Shown: positions 23,346 through 37,000, counted from the first letter of the stretch. The stretch: 64,000 nt of DNA from Ophiura sarsii (GCA_035610835.1 CM069458.1:35582718-35646717); one strand, 5' to 3'. Made by a program: numbers and translations. The notes: generated by a model not told the origin, from the letters alone.

Positions 23346-25640
23346 GTATTTATATAGCGCATTTTCCAAAGGGCTGAAAGCACTGTAATTATGCAGCACA
23401 TTCACCAAACAGTTTGTTATAAACTGCTAAGCTATTGCTTTTAGATAGAGGACCCACCTCTGTGACAATTTTGATTATGTATGACTTTTCAAAATGGCTG
23501 CCAGATGGTTAAGTTGATGTTAAATTTTGTTTTTAAATATTGTAAATGCCTATACTAATATGACTTTGTAATACTAATACCCCTTAATCTATGGGACAGC
23601 ATTCGCTATATTTCTATGATGAAGCCTAGGGGCTGTATATCTAGTTTTTAAACCAATTGGATATTTTTAAATACTTAAAAGTATTTAAAAATATCCAATT
23701 GGTTGCAAAAGGTTAAAATAACTGAAAAGCAGTATTAGTTTATTATTAGTGTTACATTAGAAATTACCAAATTATTATATATATATATCTTTTAATCCGT
23801 CAAGTAAACGTATTTGTACATGACACGATGTGATTGAATGAATTTTGACAATGTAATGTTATTAAGATGGCCATCATAATGACAATATAATTAAAATTAC
23901 CTCAAATGGACAATAAAACTACCTCCAAATGGTCAAAACAATTACCAAGGTGGCAACTACTGATCTTAATTATGGTCAGAAATAGCTGATTCGACATCAT
24001 CCAGTACTATAAACTAAATACCTGTATCTAACTTTCCCAGCAGATCGGTCAGTGATGTTATGGTATTAATTATTGATTTGAAAAACCTACCTTAGTAATT
24101 GAAATATCCATCCAATAGGATCAACAAGCAGTTAAATTTGGCCAAACGAGTATTTATGGCCAACCATATATCGCGAGTTGTATGAATTTATCAATGAACA
24201 TAATAATCAGAGATATATAGTATCCAATATCCTTTACTTACTGTTATAATATCTGCAATCAACCGGCTATTTCTGACCACATTTTGATTAATTGGTGGCC
24301 ACCTTGGTAAATATTTTGACCATTTGAAGTGGGAATTTTATTGACCAATTCGAGGTAATTTTAATGGTCATTATGATGGCCATCTAAATAACATTACATT
24401 GTAAAAATGGAGTCTATTCAATCATACCTTGTCATATACTTAAAGAGTATGCAAATACGTTTACTGAGTAGATTAAAAGCTATAGATATAATAATTTATT
24501 AATAATGTAACACTTAAACAATAAACTAATACTGCTCTTAAGTTATTTTAACCTTTTGCAGCAATCCGGATATTTTATAAATACTCAAACTAGATAAACA
24601 GCCCAAGACTTTATCATATATAATAGTGGATGTTGTGTCCCATTAGATTTGGGGTATTGGTGTTATACAGTATGGTCATTTACAATACAAAACAATTGAT
24701 TTATATAGGTCATTTAGCATCAACTTCAACCATCTGGAAGCCATTTTGGAAAGTGATACCGAATCAAAATTGTCACAGAGGGGGTCTTATACAACTAAAA
24801 ACAATAGCTTAGCAGTTAAGAACATAATACTAAATTGTATTTTGGGAATGCGATGCAATAGTATACACTCTTATAGACTATTTTAACATTGACAACGGTC
24901 ATTATGGCAGCCATTTTGGACTTAAAGTATGTGATTACAAAGCAACAAATCTGGATATGAATAACTAGTGGTCTAATTCATACATTTTGGTTGATATCAT
25001 CCCATTTTATGGATTTCGCCATGTTGGCGGCCATTTTGGATTTCAAGTATGTTAACAAAGCCAACATATTGGATATTAGTTTCTAGTGGTCTAACATACA
25101 TTCCATTGTTAAAACTATATTCTGATCATTCATGTTGGTTGATATATGCCATTTTATGTAATTTTACCATATTTGGCGGCCATCTTGGATTTTGGTATGT
25201 TAACAAAGCAAAACTTCTGGATATGAGTCTCTAGTTGTCTAATACATACATCCCACTATTACAACTATACTTTCACCACGCATTTTGATTGCTATATGTC
25301 ATTTTATGAAATTTGACCAGTTTTGGCGGCCATTTTGGACGCCATCTTGAATAACACGAAAAAATTTTCGGTAACATCCTGACTATGTGTTGGACCATGA
25401 AAAGCGTCTTGAAAGATGGTTTGGGGGAGTCCTGGGTGGTGGGGGAGCACGGTAACCCCTGTATATACCCGACTAATATGGCTAAATGTACCCATATATT
25501 GTTATGCAAATTAGCATTTTTTCCCCAACTTCAGATTTTATCGATTTTTAATATAATGTTTGGAAGGGCATTTTAAAACAATTACAATAAAATCCATTTA
25601 TGTTGCAATTTTGTCTAGGTCAAACCGTACATGTCCTAGG

Positions 25641-25999
25641 CTTATCACCGTTTCGTCCGGGCGGGGTTAGCCTTTGAACAAGGTCTTGCATTGTTGTTTT
25701 CAATTTCTAAACGTGTGCGTCGATTACGGTCGATACTTAACATTTCTGGTGTCCATAGCTAGCTATGCAGTAGCGCCAACAAATATTCGTACAAACAAGA
25801 AAATAAAATAAAAAACCGCATACACTTTACACTAATAAAATACATAAATACACATTTCAATTCAACTTTCGCCTATCCTTTAGCGTAAATAAAGAGTAAG
25901 ACTTGGTCAAGTCTAAAAAATTGACGCGGACAGGCGGTAAATTGAATTGAATGTATACCGGCAGCATGTGCAGCGGGTGACTTGCCACTAGGTCTAAAA
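25641..25999. other. Intergenic, nothing recognised
   Basis: Ordinary AT-rich sequence between the fold-back arm and a minisatellite. No open frame or repeat of note. Confidence 0.5.
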
Positions 26000-26215
26000 C
26001 CAAAGTAATACCCATTTAGTCTAATACCAAATTGGTGTAAGACAAGTTGGGCTTAATGTCAGTTGGTCTAACATCCAATTGGTCTAATAACCATTTAGTC
26101 AAATCATAACCACTTTGTTAAAACACAGTTGGTCTAATGCCAATTGGTCTAATAATAAATGGTATAATTTCCACTTGGTCTAATGTCCATTTGGTCTAAT
26201 TTAAATCATAATGGC
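26000..26215. repeat. TTGGTCTAATnnCCA minisatellite
   Basis: About ten degenerate units of 18-22 bp, each with AGTTGGTCTAAT, ATTTGGTCTAAT or CTTGGTCTAATG, in one orientation. Non-coding. Confidence 0.85.
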
Positions 26216-27900
26216 GTCTACGTTGAGCGGAGAGGCTACGTACGGCCAAAAAGAAACTGAGACTCGACAGGAATAAATGCACTCATTTCGCCTGTATACA
26301 AACAACAATTTATATCATGGTCTCGGTTTGATGTAGGACTGACAATTTAGCTGTTGAGAAATTGGTGGCTAAAACCTAAACAAATCTCGTTTTTACTATT
26401 TAGCCGCCACATCAAACGCTTAAAATTTAATTGCTTCGTTATTATCTTTAAGATAAACGGACTCAATGGTGCCATATTTCTATATCTGAAGAAACTGTTT
26501 TTTAAATCCTTTAATTAAAGGCACGAACACTAGGTATTTTAACATTAAGAAATTATGGTAGGGGCCGCTACCATTACGGGCATATGCCACTCAGAAGCTG
26601 GCGACCCTTGGCCCCTTTATATAAATTCACAAATTGTGACAATTTGCATTCGAAATCTAGTTTTCGTCAAAATCCACTCCAAAGCCCCCATTATAGAGAC
26701 CCTGAATGCCCCCCCCCCCCCCCCCCCCCCCCCGCATGTGGAGAGATAGGCCGGTGGTCGGGTATATATAAATGACTATTTTTAGTCTTATATATACATG
26801 GAGTTTTGTCACTCATTTAGGAGAATATCTCAGCCCGCGGTAGTTATGCCACTGAAGGACTAATACCGCTCAGTTCTCAGTTATCCCCCCCCCCCCCCCT
26901 CCTGAAAATACCGCACCAACCAGATCAGCTTTGTTCTATTGGCAAATTTTTAATAGTGGCGTTTGAAGTCTATATATATTTCGAATATAACCTGGTCCCA
27001 TTTCATAACCAACTTTTCTTAATCCTTGTTACCCCCCCCCCCCCCCCCACCCCCCCCCCCCCCCCCCCCCCACCCCGTAGACTAATGCAAAGATCTTTTA
27101 CAAGTCTATTGTAACGAACCGTTCTTCAAATCAGAAGAGTAAGACTTATTACGCTCTTGCGGGCTCGCGCCGAAACAGTCATACAAATTATACACGTAAT
27201 GTTAAAACGCCACAACAATGCAGGCTAACTCTAGGCGGAACTGCGGCAGTCTTATAGAGTTTAAACCTTAACTGGATTGTCCTACATTCTTGCGAGGGCG
27301 CCCACACTGTTCTCGATTTCTAAAAGAGTAAGTCCTCCTTAGTATTCCTCAATGACGCGGTAGGCAAAATAATGTGAATTATGGGCGATGCAGCAGAGCT
27401 ACATACATCACTTCCTCCCGGTAGTGAACCGGTAACTTGTAATGGGAATTATAGGCGATGCAGCAGAGCTACATACACTATTCCCGTTCGGCAGTGAATC
27501 TGTAATTTATTTTAACATGTTATTAAACTATAGGGTTATACATAATATCTGACATCTCTTATCAATGGTGTTTTTAATGTGAACGTTTGCCAAACGTAGT
27601 CTTGCTATCTGGGTATGAAGGTATAAATAGTCCATATTATATAATACATAAACATATTTATGTGATTCTTTTGGTGGAAAATAGATCACATGACATGAAC
27701 TATTCAGTATATGTCCATGTCGTGTATTTTTTGGCTATAAAAATCGACTATTCAATATTCATCGCTAGTGACGTCGCTATAACACCGTTGAAATGATATT
27801 CATAAACAAATATATGTCAAACAAGGATGGCAATTTTAAACTATTTGTCAGTGTATTCCGTTTTGGATGCCAAGACAGAATAAATCTAATTGTGGTCCTG
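26216..27900. other. Intergenic with poly-C tracts and a direct duplication
   Basis: Poly-C runs at about 26707-26733, 26886-26899 and 27030-27072 are the main landmarks. A 20-bp-plus block, GCGATGCAGCAGAGCTACAT with flanks, occurs at about 27385 and again at about 27457, a roughly 72-bp direct duplication that also includes CGGNAGTGAANC. No coding region found. Confidence 0.6.
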
Positions 27901-28422
27901 CGCTGCAAAAAGGTTGCTTAAATATTTACTCAACATTTTACACAACGTTGTTCAAGTATGCAACCGCTCAACTGTTAAGTAAAATTTGCCCAACACCGTT
28001 GGATAACATGTTTTCACCAACAATTGAACAATTCTAGTTACTCAAAAGTTAGGCAATTATATTCACTCAACAGTTGTTCAAGTATGCAACAGCTCACGAA
28101 ATTGGCTTTTTTTGGACAACAGTTGCCTAAAATTCACATGTGCGTAACTTGCATCAACTGTTGCGTGATTGTCCTCAATGCTCATGCAACAGTTGCCAAA
28201 GTGGAATATTTTTACGCAACATATTTTAGCAACAGAAACAGTTTCCACCAACATTTTAAGGACATTGTTTTCGACGAATTGCTCAACGCTGGGGATTTTT
28301 TACTTTTATACAACGCCTAACTTTCTACATACATGTATATTGAATGAATTTTAATCAACACGTCAACCAACGGATGATAAAAGTACTTTTAGCAACGTAT
28401 TTTAAGCAACCTTTTTGCAGTG
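27901..28422. mobile_element. CACTGCAAAAAGGTTGC MITE, complete copy
   Basis: Left end CGCTGCAAAAAGGTTGCTTA (one change from CACTGC) and right end TAAGCAACCTTTTTGCAGTG are inverted. Subterminal CAACAGTTG, CAACGTTG and CAACTGTTG words repeat throughout in both orientations. 522 bp without real coding content. The frame at 28024-28320 lies wholly inside and is rejected. Confidence 0.85.
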
Positions 28423-30539
28423 TAGGTATGATATAATCGGAAATGTATTAGCTAAATTAAGCCTAGACTTCTGGGTAGGATGATTGCTCCAATTTGCAAA
28501 CCATTAAATAGTACACTAGAACGGGGTAGGCCCTATGTTAAAGAATAAAAAGTCAACCATAGGAGTAGGATAAAAAGAACTGGGGGCAAGGTACACACCG
28601 TATGTATGATATAGGGGCAAATCGTAGGCCTACATCCAGGATAATGGGTTTTAGCATGTAATGTTTAATATGGTTATTAGATTAGCCTTCTAACCCCTGC
28701 TGGTTCTATCAGCTATCACCCTGCACTGCCCTCTCTTGTTAGGATCTGGTCATGTCTTGCTGCCCTGCTATCAAGGTTGTTTTAATTTGATTCAGGCCTG
28801 CCTTGAATTGCTTTGACATTATATTCATTATGCTACCTAGAAAAAGATCCAGAGCTACTACAAAGGTTTGATTTTGTTTAACTCTTCTTAGATAGGGCAT
28901 AGTTAGTTTTTAGCTGAGGGTACCGGGCAGCGTATTTTCTTTATGCAACTATAACGGGATGCATGACGACAGATCTCTACACGGAATAAAGCGTAGTAAC
29001 ACAATGGGATGCATCCCGTTATGGTTGCAGAAAGAAATTAAGGGCAGTGTCAACCCGGCACTTGTTTCAAAAATTGAATTTCATATTTCTCTATTATTTA
29101 ATACTTTTATATGTATTCTATCATTACCATCATAAGTTATTAATCGGAAGCGATTATTTCCCGTTCTTTTGGGTGATTTTAAATTGTTATTTTGGCAAGT
29201 TTGAGTCAGGAAAAGGCGCATGGTTATTCGGCGGGAATTTAAGCGGAGTTCCGCGCTTTTGAAATGCTGCGACAGCCGTTCGATCATTGCGTCGCGCGCT
29301 GAAACTTCCCGCGCGTAATACTAGACGCGGCGCTTAATATCTGCGACGTAGACGCGAAAAACAAAAGAGCGCAAAACAATGTCTAAAAATGTAAACAAAG
29401 GCCAATGTTACGATCATTTAAATTTCAGTTTTCTTCCAATTTCTTCACATTGTGACAATATAAATTGAATCTGATAGTTTATTATGATTGTTCATAATAG
29501 TATACTCGCTTTTTAGGTCACACGCCCCTGTATTCCGTGAACATTTAGCTTTAACTGGTGGAAAATGTCAATATTTTTACTAAATCACTGTTTTCTAGAA
29601 GTTCAAATTTGAAGGAATTTTACGATTTTTCAGACAGCATAACTAAAAAGATATCAAACTATCAGGTAAGATTTTACTACCATTGTGTAGAGGACTTTCA
29701 GCGCTAGGAGGCAATTTTTTATTTTTTCGATTATGGATTTTAAACTCGAGATATGCATCCAAAAAGTGCCATAAATGTGATTTTTGAGATAAAAATCTCA
29801 TTGTTGGCACCTTTTGGTCAATATTTTCAAAACTAAAAATGTTTAAGGAAAAAAAAAAAAGTGCTTCCTAGATAATTGACTTTAGGTGATTTTGGTGAAT
29901 TATTGAAATTTTTAATCAAAAACTGATTTTGTTAGGTTGTCTGAAAAATTTTGGCGCCAAAAAAGTGATTTTTGGGCAAAAATGTAGAAATCACTTTTTG
30001 GGGGAAAATTTAATACCAAATATAGATTCTCCGACTCATTTCATTTGAAAAATGGTATACTTTGATGTACATTACATTATTAGTTTAAAAGTTACAGTGC
30101 TTGATAAATTTCATATATTTAGGGTTGACACTTCCCGCTACCGGGCAGGCTGAATTTCACTGGGGTTTTTCACTGTCTTCACATGCCTGTGGGTTGCAGA
30201 ATTCTGCTCCTTTTGCACTGGTCTTTTGCATGTCAAGTCTGCTGGTCTTTTCATTCTTTCTTCTGACCATCCTTCCTCTGGTCTCCTGGCTTGACTCACC
30301 ACGGACAGTTTTCAATAGTGAGATTCAATTAATCATATTAGAGTAAATATCGCATCTTGTTCGGTTTATAAAATGTTGACTTTTACGCAAATGAGCATAA
30401 CATATAGACCTATTTACTAACCAATTTCAACCATCTAAAATTCTTTGGAAAGCTAATGAGAAATAATCTGTGATTTTTTTTTTGCACAGATTTTAAGATA
30501 TAAAATCCCAAAGTTGAGTACACTTTTTTTTACTCACTT
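28423..30539. other. Intergenic; GC-richer island near 29220-29350
   Basis: 29220-29350 is locally rich in CpG (GCGTCGCGCGCTG, GACGCGGCGC) in an AT-rich background. 28932-29040 has an imperfect inverted repeat around TATAACGGGATGCAT. 29560-30120 shares GTTACAGTGCTTGATAAA and flanks with 45540-45610. No coding region with a recognisable domain. Confidence 0.5.
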
Positions 30540-30722
30540 CTGTATGTCTATGAAAAACCTAGGGGCTGTAGGCCAATATCTAGTTTGAGTATTTTGAAAT
30601 ATCCAAGATGGCTGCAAAAGGTTAAAATGACTGGAAAACAGTAGGCCTATTAGTATAATTGTTAGTGTAACATTAATATGACCAAATGATTATATCTACA
30701 GCTTTTAATCCACATAGGCCTA

Positions 30723-31386
30723 CAGGGTGAGTAAAAAAACCTGCAATAGTGGAAAGAAGCCATCTTTTTTTTAAAACCAAGTTGAAGTTTGAAATTTCTT
30801 AAACTTTGCAAGATAAGAATGATATATTTGTTCTTGACTCTATGTGAAAAAAATGAAGTCAATCGCATTTTTCGTTTGTCTTTGGTGAACGTTTTTTGCT
30901 GCACAACCCAATTTACCTGTTTGTCCACGAGCATAGTGATATTCAATTGAATTTGCACACATTTCATGTTCACGTTTGAATAACAAAAATTTGGAATAAT
31001 TTCATTTTTATTCAAATTTAGAACATTATAAGTAATCCATAGAGTGGGTTATGTATAAATTGATTATTTTATCTCCCATGTAAACAATAAAGGATACATT
31101 AAATTCCAATTATATCACAAATTAACTTGAATTTTCACATTTTAATGAGAGATGCATTTTGCAATCTTATGCATGTTTTAGGTGTTTCGTGGACAAGCGT
31201 GTGAAATGGGTGCATGGGTAAAAAGGTTTACTAAAGGCAAACGAAAAATGCAATTGACTTCATATTTTCACATAAGATTAGTAACAAATATCTTATTCTT
31301 ATAACGTTTAAAAAAATTCAAATATCAACTTGGTTTTGAAAATAAGATGGCTTCATCCACTATTGCAGTTTTTTTGACTCACCCTG
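30723..31386. mobile_element. CAGGGTGAGTAAAAAAA palindromic MITE
   Basis: Ends CAGGGTGAGTAAAAAAACCT and AGTTTTTTTGACTCACCCTG are inverted, flanked by TA (30721-30722 and 31387-31388). The arms stay complementary for about 300 bp (for example AAGTCAATCGCATTTTTCGT versus ACGAAAAATGCAATTGACTT). The homologous stretch at 23791-23830 reads straight through without the element. 664 bp, non-coding. Confidence 0.9.
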
Positions 31387-31811
31387 TAGTAAACGTATTT
31401 GTATGTGACAAGGTATGATCTAATGGTATAGACTCCATTTTTTTCATTCTGGCCATATTTTGATCAATTGGTGCCTGGTGGCCACCTGTGGTAATTATTT
31501 TTACCATTTGGAGGTAATATTATTGACCATTTGGAAGTGATTTTAAAATGGTCATTATAATGCCCATCTTTATAACATTACACTGTCAAAATGGAGTCTA
31601 TACCATTCAATCGTACCTTGTCACATATAAAAATACATCTACTTGGTCATATCTAATATGACACTAACAAAAAACTGATATTGTTTTTCAGTTATTTTAA
31701 CCCTTTTGCAGACATCTTGGATATTCTAAAATACTCAAACTAGATCTACAGTCCTAGGCTATATTATAGACATAAAAAAATAGTGAATGCTGTCCCATTA
31801 AATTTGGGGTA

Positions 31812-32179
31812 CACTCTAAGAAATTAAAGAACCCTTTTTTGTCCTGCCAGGAGAACCCTTAGAGGTTATTTCAAGAACCAAAAACAGTTTCCCAATCGTG
31901 ATACAGAACCATTTTTGGTTCTATGAAGAACCTTGTTTGGTTCTTCAATTTTCAAGAACCTTTTTTGAAGGTTCAAGAGAGAGGTTCGTTATAGAACCGT
32001 CATAGAACCTTCAAAAAAGGTTCTCGCAAATTGAAGCACCCCAAAAGGTTCTTCAAAAATGGTTCTGTATCAACCCAAAATGGTTCTGTATCATGTTTGG
32101 AGAACTATTTTTGGTTCTTTAAAGAACCTTTAAGGGTTCTCCTGGCAGGACAACTTTAGAACCATTTTTTCTAAGAGTG
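31812..32179. mobile_element. CACTCTAAGAA palindromic MITE with GGTTCT repeats
   Basis: Ends CACTCTAAGAA and TTCTAAGAGTG, TA duplicated (31810-31811 and 32180-32181). The interior repeats AAGAACC/GGTTCTT words in both orientations. The relative at about 24650 has the uninterrupted site TTTGGGGTATTGGTGTTATA, so the insertion point is exact. 368 bp. Confidence 0.92.
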
Positions 32180-33123
32180 TATTGGTATTTACATAGTAAT
32201 GGTCATTTACAATACAAAACAATAGTTTTAGGTCATTTAACATCAATTTAACCATTCTGGCAGCCATTTTGGAAAGTGATACAGAATCAAAATTGTCACA
32301 GAGGTGGGTCTTAGCTAAGCAGTACTATTTGGTGCATTTGATGTAATATACACTCTTACAATTATCTATTTTTGGATTATCATACACTCATGTAGACTAT
32401 TTCTACATTTACAGCGGCCATTTTGGTGGCCATCTTGGATTTAAAGTATGTTGTTACAATGCAAATATACTGGATATGAGTTACTAGTGGTTCTAATACA
32501 TACATCCCAATGTTAAAACTATACTTTCATCATACATTTTGGTTGATATTATCCCATTTTATGGAATTCCGACAATTTTTTTCAGTCATTTTGGGACCCA
32601 TTTTGGGGGCCATTTTGGATTTTAAGTATGTTAACAAAGCAAAAATGCTGGATATTATTAACTAATGGTCTAATACCTACATCCCATGGTTATAATTATA
32701 TTTTCATCATACATTTAGGTTGATATTATCCCATTTTATGGAATTTGACAATTTTTGCAGCCACTTTGGGACCCATTTTGGGGCCATTTTGGCAACCGTT
32801 TTGAATTTGACTATGTTAACAAATCAAAAATACTGGACATGGGTTACTAGTGGTCTAACACATACATCCCATAGTTATAGTTATAATTTCATCATACATT
32901 TCGGTTGATATTATGTTATTTTATAGAATTTTGACTACTTTTGGCCAGGAAATTGGGGGCCATTTTGGTTTTACAGTATGTTCACAAGCAAAGACACTAG
33001 ATATGAGTTTCTAGTGGTCTAATACATACATACCATTGTTATAACTATACTCTGATCATGCATGTTGATTCATATATGCCAATTTATGGAATGTTACCAT
33101 TTTTGGCAGCCATTTTGAATTTG

Positions 33124-33680
33124 TGTGTACTTGACAGCCATTTACCGCAGGAGCGGGCTCAAAATTCCTGCCGGGCGCATATGGCCGGCAATGTCCCCGG
33201 CAACGTGTTCAACGGACGGGAAACGGCCCACCGTGTGTCCTCACCGTGTGCCGCCGTCTGCATCAATTTGTCACACGGTAAGGGTTCGGCCAGGTTACAC
33301 GGATACATGTGAGTAATACAGAGATTCCCGGAAGCGGCGAGCTTGAGCGCTCTGCTCAGCTTATAAAGGGCGTTTGATGACGTTATCAAGGTGGTTCGTC
33401 CGGTACCCAGGCGTTCCGGCCGGTAAGGACCTGGTGAGGAGGTGATATGAGTCCGGTTCCAGGCCGATGAGGACCCGGTATAGAACGGTATGAACCCGCT
33501 TACCAAAAAAAATCAATGCGGCCGTTGACATATTTTGCTGATTGTTCACCGTGTTGGACCCTGTTATTTTTTCTATAAGACGGTAAGGGGCCACCCAGCT
33601 CACACGGACACATGTGAGGGGCCCATTAACGGTAAATTCGGCCGCGTGCTGTTGTACTGAATCGAGACTTGTCACGCCAA
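33124..33680. other. GC-rich island of unknown nature downstream of the UGT gene
   Basis: Base composition changes sharply to GC-rich, with many CGG/CCGG words (CCGGCAATGTCCCCGGCAAC). Internal repeats: GGTAAGGGTTCGGCCAGGTT ... ACACGGATACATGTGAG resembles GGTAAGGGGCCACCCAGCTC ... ACACGGACACATGTGAG about 290 bp later, and CCGGTACCCAGG/CCGGTAAGGACC resemble each other. Open frames exist on both strands but none has a recognisable domain. It may be part of a foreign or satellite element or a CpG island. Confidence 0.45.
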
Positions 33681-33722
33681 CATTCTTTAAAATGCTTGAA
33701 ATTCTAAATGTCGATATAAAGT

Positions 33723-34008
33723 TTATTCACGTTTTACTTTAGAACTTCCACATATTTTCTTGCAGCCTCTGAAGCATAACTTACATCCACATATTGCAAT
33801 CACAACTAAAGTAATGCAAGCCACTAATAACGTTACTATTACGTCTATTAGTAAATACTGGAAAATGTTCAGGTCCAAGGCAGCAGAACGCAGATGCTTT
33901 GCGCCTCCGTGACGTATAACGTATTCTATCCAATCGGCGGCCAGTTCTGCTGGTTTTCGTGAAGTGTCTCGAAAAAGTGTCGAAATCCGAATTGCATTCG
34001 CCTTATAA
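33723..34008 (-). CDS. UGT last exon: C-terminal helix, membrane anchor and tail
   Basis: 286 nt from acceptor TTTTGTTACAG| to TAA. Encodes ISTLFRDTSRKPAELAADWI, IEYVIRHGGAKHLRSAALDL, a hydrophobic anchor (LLIDVIVTLLVACITLVVIA), then Cys-rich CGCKLCFRGCKKICG and KVKRE. The basic tail with lysines near the end suits ER retention. AATAAA overlaps the stop codon on the coding strand. Confidence 0.93.
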
Positions 34009-37000
34009 CTGTAACAAAAAGAAAGGAATGAAGGTCAGTCTATTAATATGCTGTGTTTATACCTGAAAATATCATGCACATAAAACCAGAACCACGTGAC
34101 TAGTACGACGTGACTAAACTGACGCGGAAGCAACGTTCAATGATCATGACATGAAATAATACTATATATGCAAATTTGCGGTCTCGTGTATCATTGGAAT
34201 ATTGAGTATTGAAGCAATATTTTCTACCACTGGAAGGATGTTTCGGAATAAACCGTATACTTCATGAATAGGAATATTTAGTTAATAAAATTGTATGCAT
34301 TATGTTTTATCGATTCATGTATTGTTGTGATGATTTTTGTTGTTGTGTCTCTGTTACCCTAGCCGTCTATTGAGATTAATTCACAATTTAGTTTATTTCA
34401 TTTTAAATATTGACGGTTTCATGAAGTATACGGTCTCGTAGAACCTTCTTCCAACGATTGGAAAACAGCGGAACTGTTTGCGTGCGAAATGAGAATGAGG
34501 ATACGATGGAAGTCGACGCAATCATTTTAAAAGTCATAGTGTTTGGTGAAGAAACCGAAAAGAGGTGGTTTCTTCACAAAACTGAGCTGCGAAAAACACT
34601 AAAGGAAGTCGCGCCGGACATTCTTTCGGGGGAAAATCCTTGCTTCGGCTTGGACAGTGTTTCCAAGTGTTGGTGTTGAATGCCCAATGCCTGCTGAATT
34701 CGACTCCATCATCCACATAAGCGTGGAGGTCAAAATTGACAAATAGGGAAAAAATGAAATATAAAAAACCAAGAAGAAAAAAACGCATTCCGCATTAGGT
34801 TTTAAACTTTGGGAGAGCTTTGAGACAAACTATTTAATTAGTGTGACCTTACAGAAACACGTTACCTTGGATCCCTGATTACTGTACGTATTGCTTCGGC
34901 CAATTCATCGCTCGTTAAAGTTGATATATCTACTTTCACTGCCATCCCGCGGGACACGATCCTTTGAGCATTGTCATACTGATCACCAAATAACGGCACT
35001 GCCACCATTGGAACTCCGTGATATACAGCCTCCCATATACCGTTCAAACCGCAGTGATACACAAACGCCTTGATCTGGGGATGACCTGTGAGGATGGTTC
35101 AATTCAAGAGTTTAAACGATAAACGTTTATGATACGTCACTTTACTTTACTTTTACTTACTTGGGGCAAAATACAAGATTTTGGGGCCACATTTCTGATG
35201 TTTGGGCAAATACCTGATTTTCGGGCAAAATACCTGTTTTGGGGCGAATTAAAAAGAGGAAAAATATTCTACCTTGTACTACCCAATTTCCAAGGAATCT
35301 ATTGGTATATTTGGATTTTCATAACAACGAGTGCATCATACAAGCAACATGGTATTGAAAAGGAGAAACTTTGTGTGGGTAGCCAAGGGTTTTCCCGTTT
35401 CATTAAGGTTTCAATTTTTTGAAGCGCCTAATTGTGTGTGGATTTATGCACACAAACTCGTATAGAATCTTGAAAAGTGCCACTTTTCTTGAAAACATCA
35501 TTTTTATGAAATGTGACTATTTTGGGAAAAGTAATAATGATATGTAAATGGATAATCTTTCTTTGGGTAGCCAAGTGTTTTGCTTTTCATAAATGTTTCA
35601 ATCTCTCAAAACGTCTAACTATGTGTAGAGTTATGAAAACAAACGTGATCAAATTTTAGGGGGGACTTACTTTTTTTGACCCCTTTAAGTATGCATATTT
35701 GATATACATTATATCAATGGTACCATGGTTACAGTTTCGTGGTAGGTTTTCGACTACCTTTGGAGAATTTCTAATAACGATATAGCACCAGAACGCATTG
35801 CTCGATGTTAACATGATTGTGCTGGACGCCGACTCCGCTCTCACTCGACTGCACCCGCCTACTGGCGATTCCTCCTTTGCTGTCGGTGCTCCACGTATTT
35901 GGAATAACATACCCATGGAGATCCGTGAACATTGTGAAGCAGAGTCTGTGTCTTGTTTCAAGCGTATCTTGAAAACATATTTTATTCCCATGTTGATTTT
36001 TGTTTTTCTATACTTTGTTATGTATATATTTTTGTTTTATCATTGTAAAGCGCTGTGTTCTCTGTAGAGCGCTTAATAAATGTTTGTATAGATAGAAAGA
36101 TAGATAGATAGATTGTTGCACCAACTGAGATCTTTTGCCAAGATCTTTATAATGACAGCTTGCCTTGTTAAACTCCGATGTATTTGAAATGTTAGCGTGC
36201 TATGCTAGACTGGGGAAGCGCGCTCATCCAGCTCTGAGTTTAAAATACCAGTGCGCCAGTATATTGACATTACGTATGTTTATAGTCTCTACATACTTTG
36301 AAACGATAAAAGCGGCACATCCCATGTATACGTCAGTATCCCCCGGGAATTTGACACCTCGGATTGTGTCTAGGACAGGAGGGCATAAATCAAAACAGAT
36401 TTTATAACTTACCAAGCAGGTCATTCTGCGGTACCCATTCTACAACCTTCACATTAGGAGTCACAGTTGCTGATTGCTTGCCGTTTAATTTCCAAATCAC
36501 CTTCTGTGGTAACTGAGCGAATGCTCCGGCAAACATTGCGGCGACGTTTTCGTCAATTCCAGAAGCATAGGAACCCATGGAAAATAGTACAACGCCCTCA
36601 TCGCCAGCACTCTCAAGAAACTCCTCCCATTCCTTTGAATAACAATATTGAAATTAGTAGAAATATATTTATTTATTTTCCATTCATCTATACATTAGTA
36701 ACATAACATAACAATATATTAAACATACGTATCAAGAAGTTACAAATGAACAAAACAAAAACAAACTCTACCAGCGAACAACTCGTAGGCCTACTACCAA
36801 TTATCATCGGCTTTGAAGATAGATGGCTCACAATCATAGATCATGACATTGAAGAATATTTCAATACATGGCATAGTTTGATCTGCAAAGCGGAGGTAAA
36901 GTGCTCAACAAGAGAAAGTCGTAAACTTTGTTTAGGTCAATTAAAGTAATTTTTGATTGTTTTTTTACCAAACAGGCTAGATAGACATTTGGATGAATCT

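Larger units (their letters stand above)
30540..33120. mobile_element. Second member of the AAGTATGTTAACAAAGC fold-back family
   Basis: 30540-30715 parallels 23625-23800, 31440-31630 parallels 24290-24430, and 32225-33120 has four to five roughly 150-bp units (AAGTATGTTAACAAAGCAAA, CTAGTGGTCTAATACATACA, CATTTTGGTTGATATTATCC) matching those in 21360-25640. Two younger MITEs sit inside. Homology to the first member supplies empty sites for both. Confidence 0.75.

Noticed and set aside
28024..28320. 98-residue plus-strand frame
   Set aside because: It lies wholly inside the MITE 27901-28422 and is built of its repeated CAACAGTTG words.
28840..28885. Tiny basic frame MLPRKRSRATTK before a possible GT donor
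   Set aside because: Too short, no supporting neighbour exon found; chance occurrence is likely.
30662..31015. 117-residue minus-strand frame
   Set aside because: It covers one arm of the MITE at 30723-31386 and has no recognisable domain.
33159..33675. Minus-strand frames of 104-115 residues in the GC-rich island
   Set aside because: GC-rich DNA has few stops; no domain or splice link to the UGT gene was seen.
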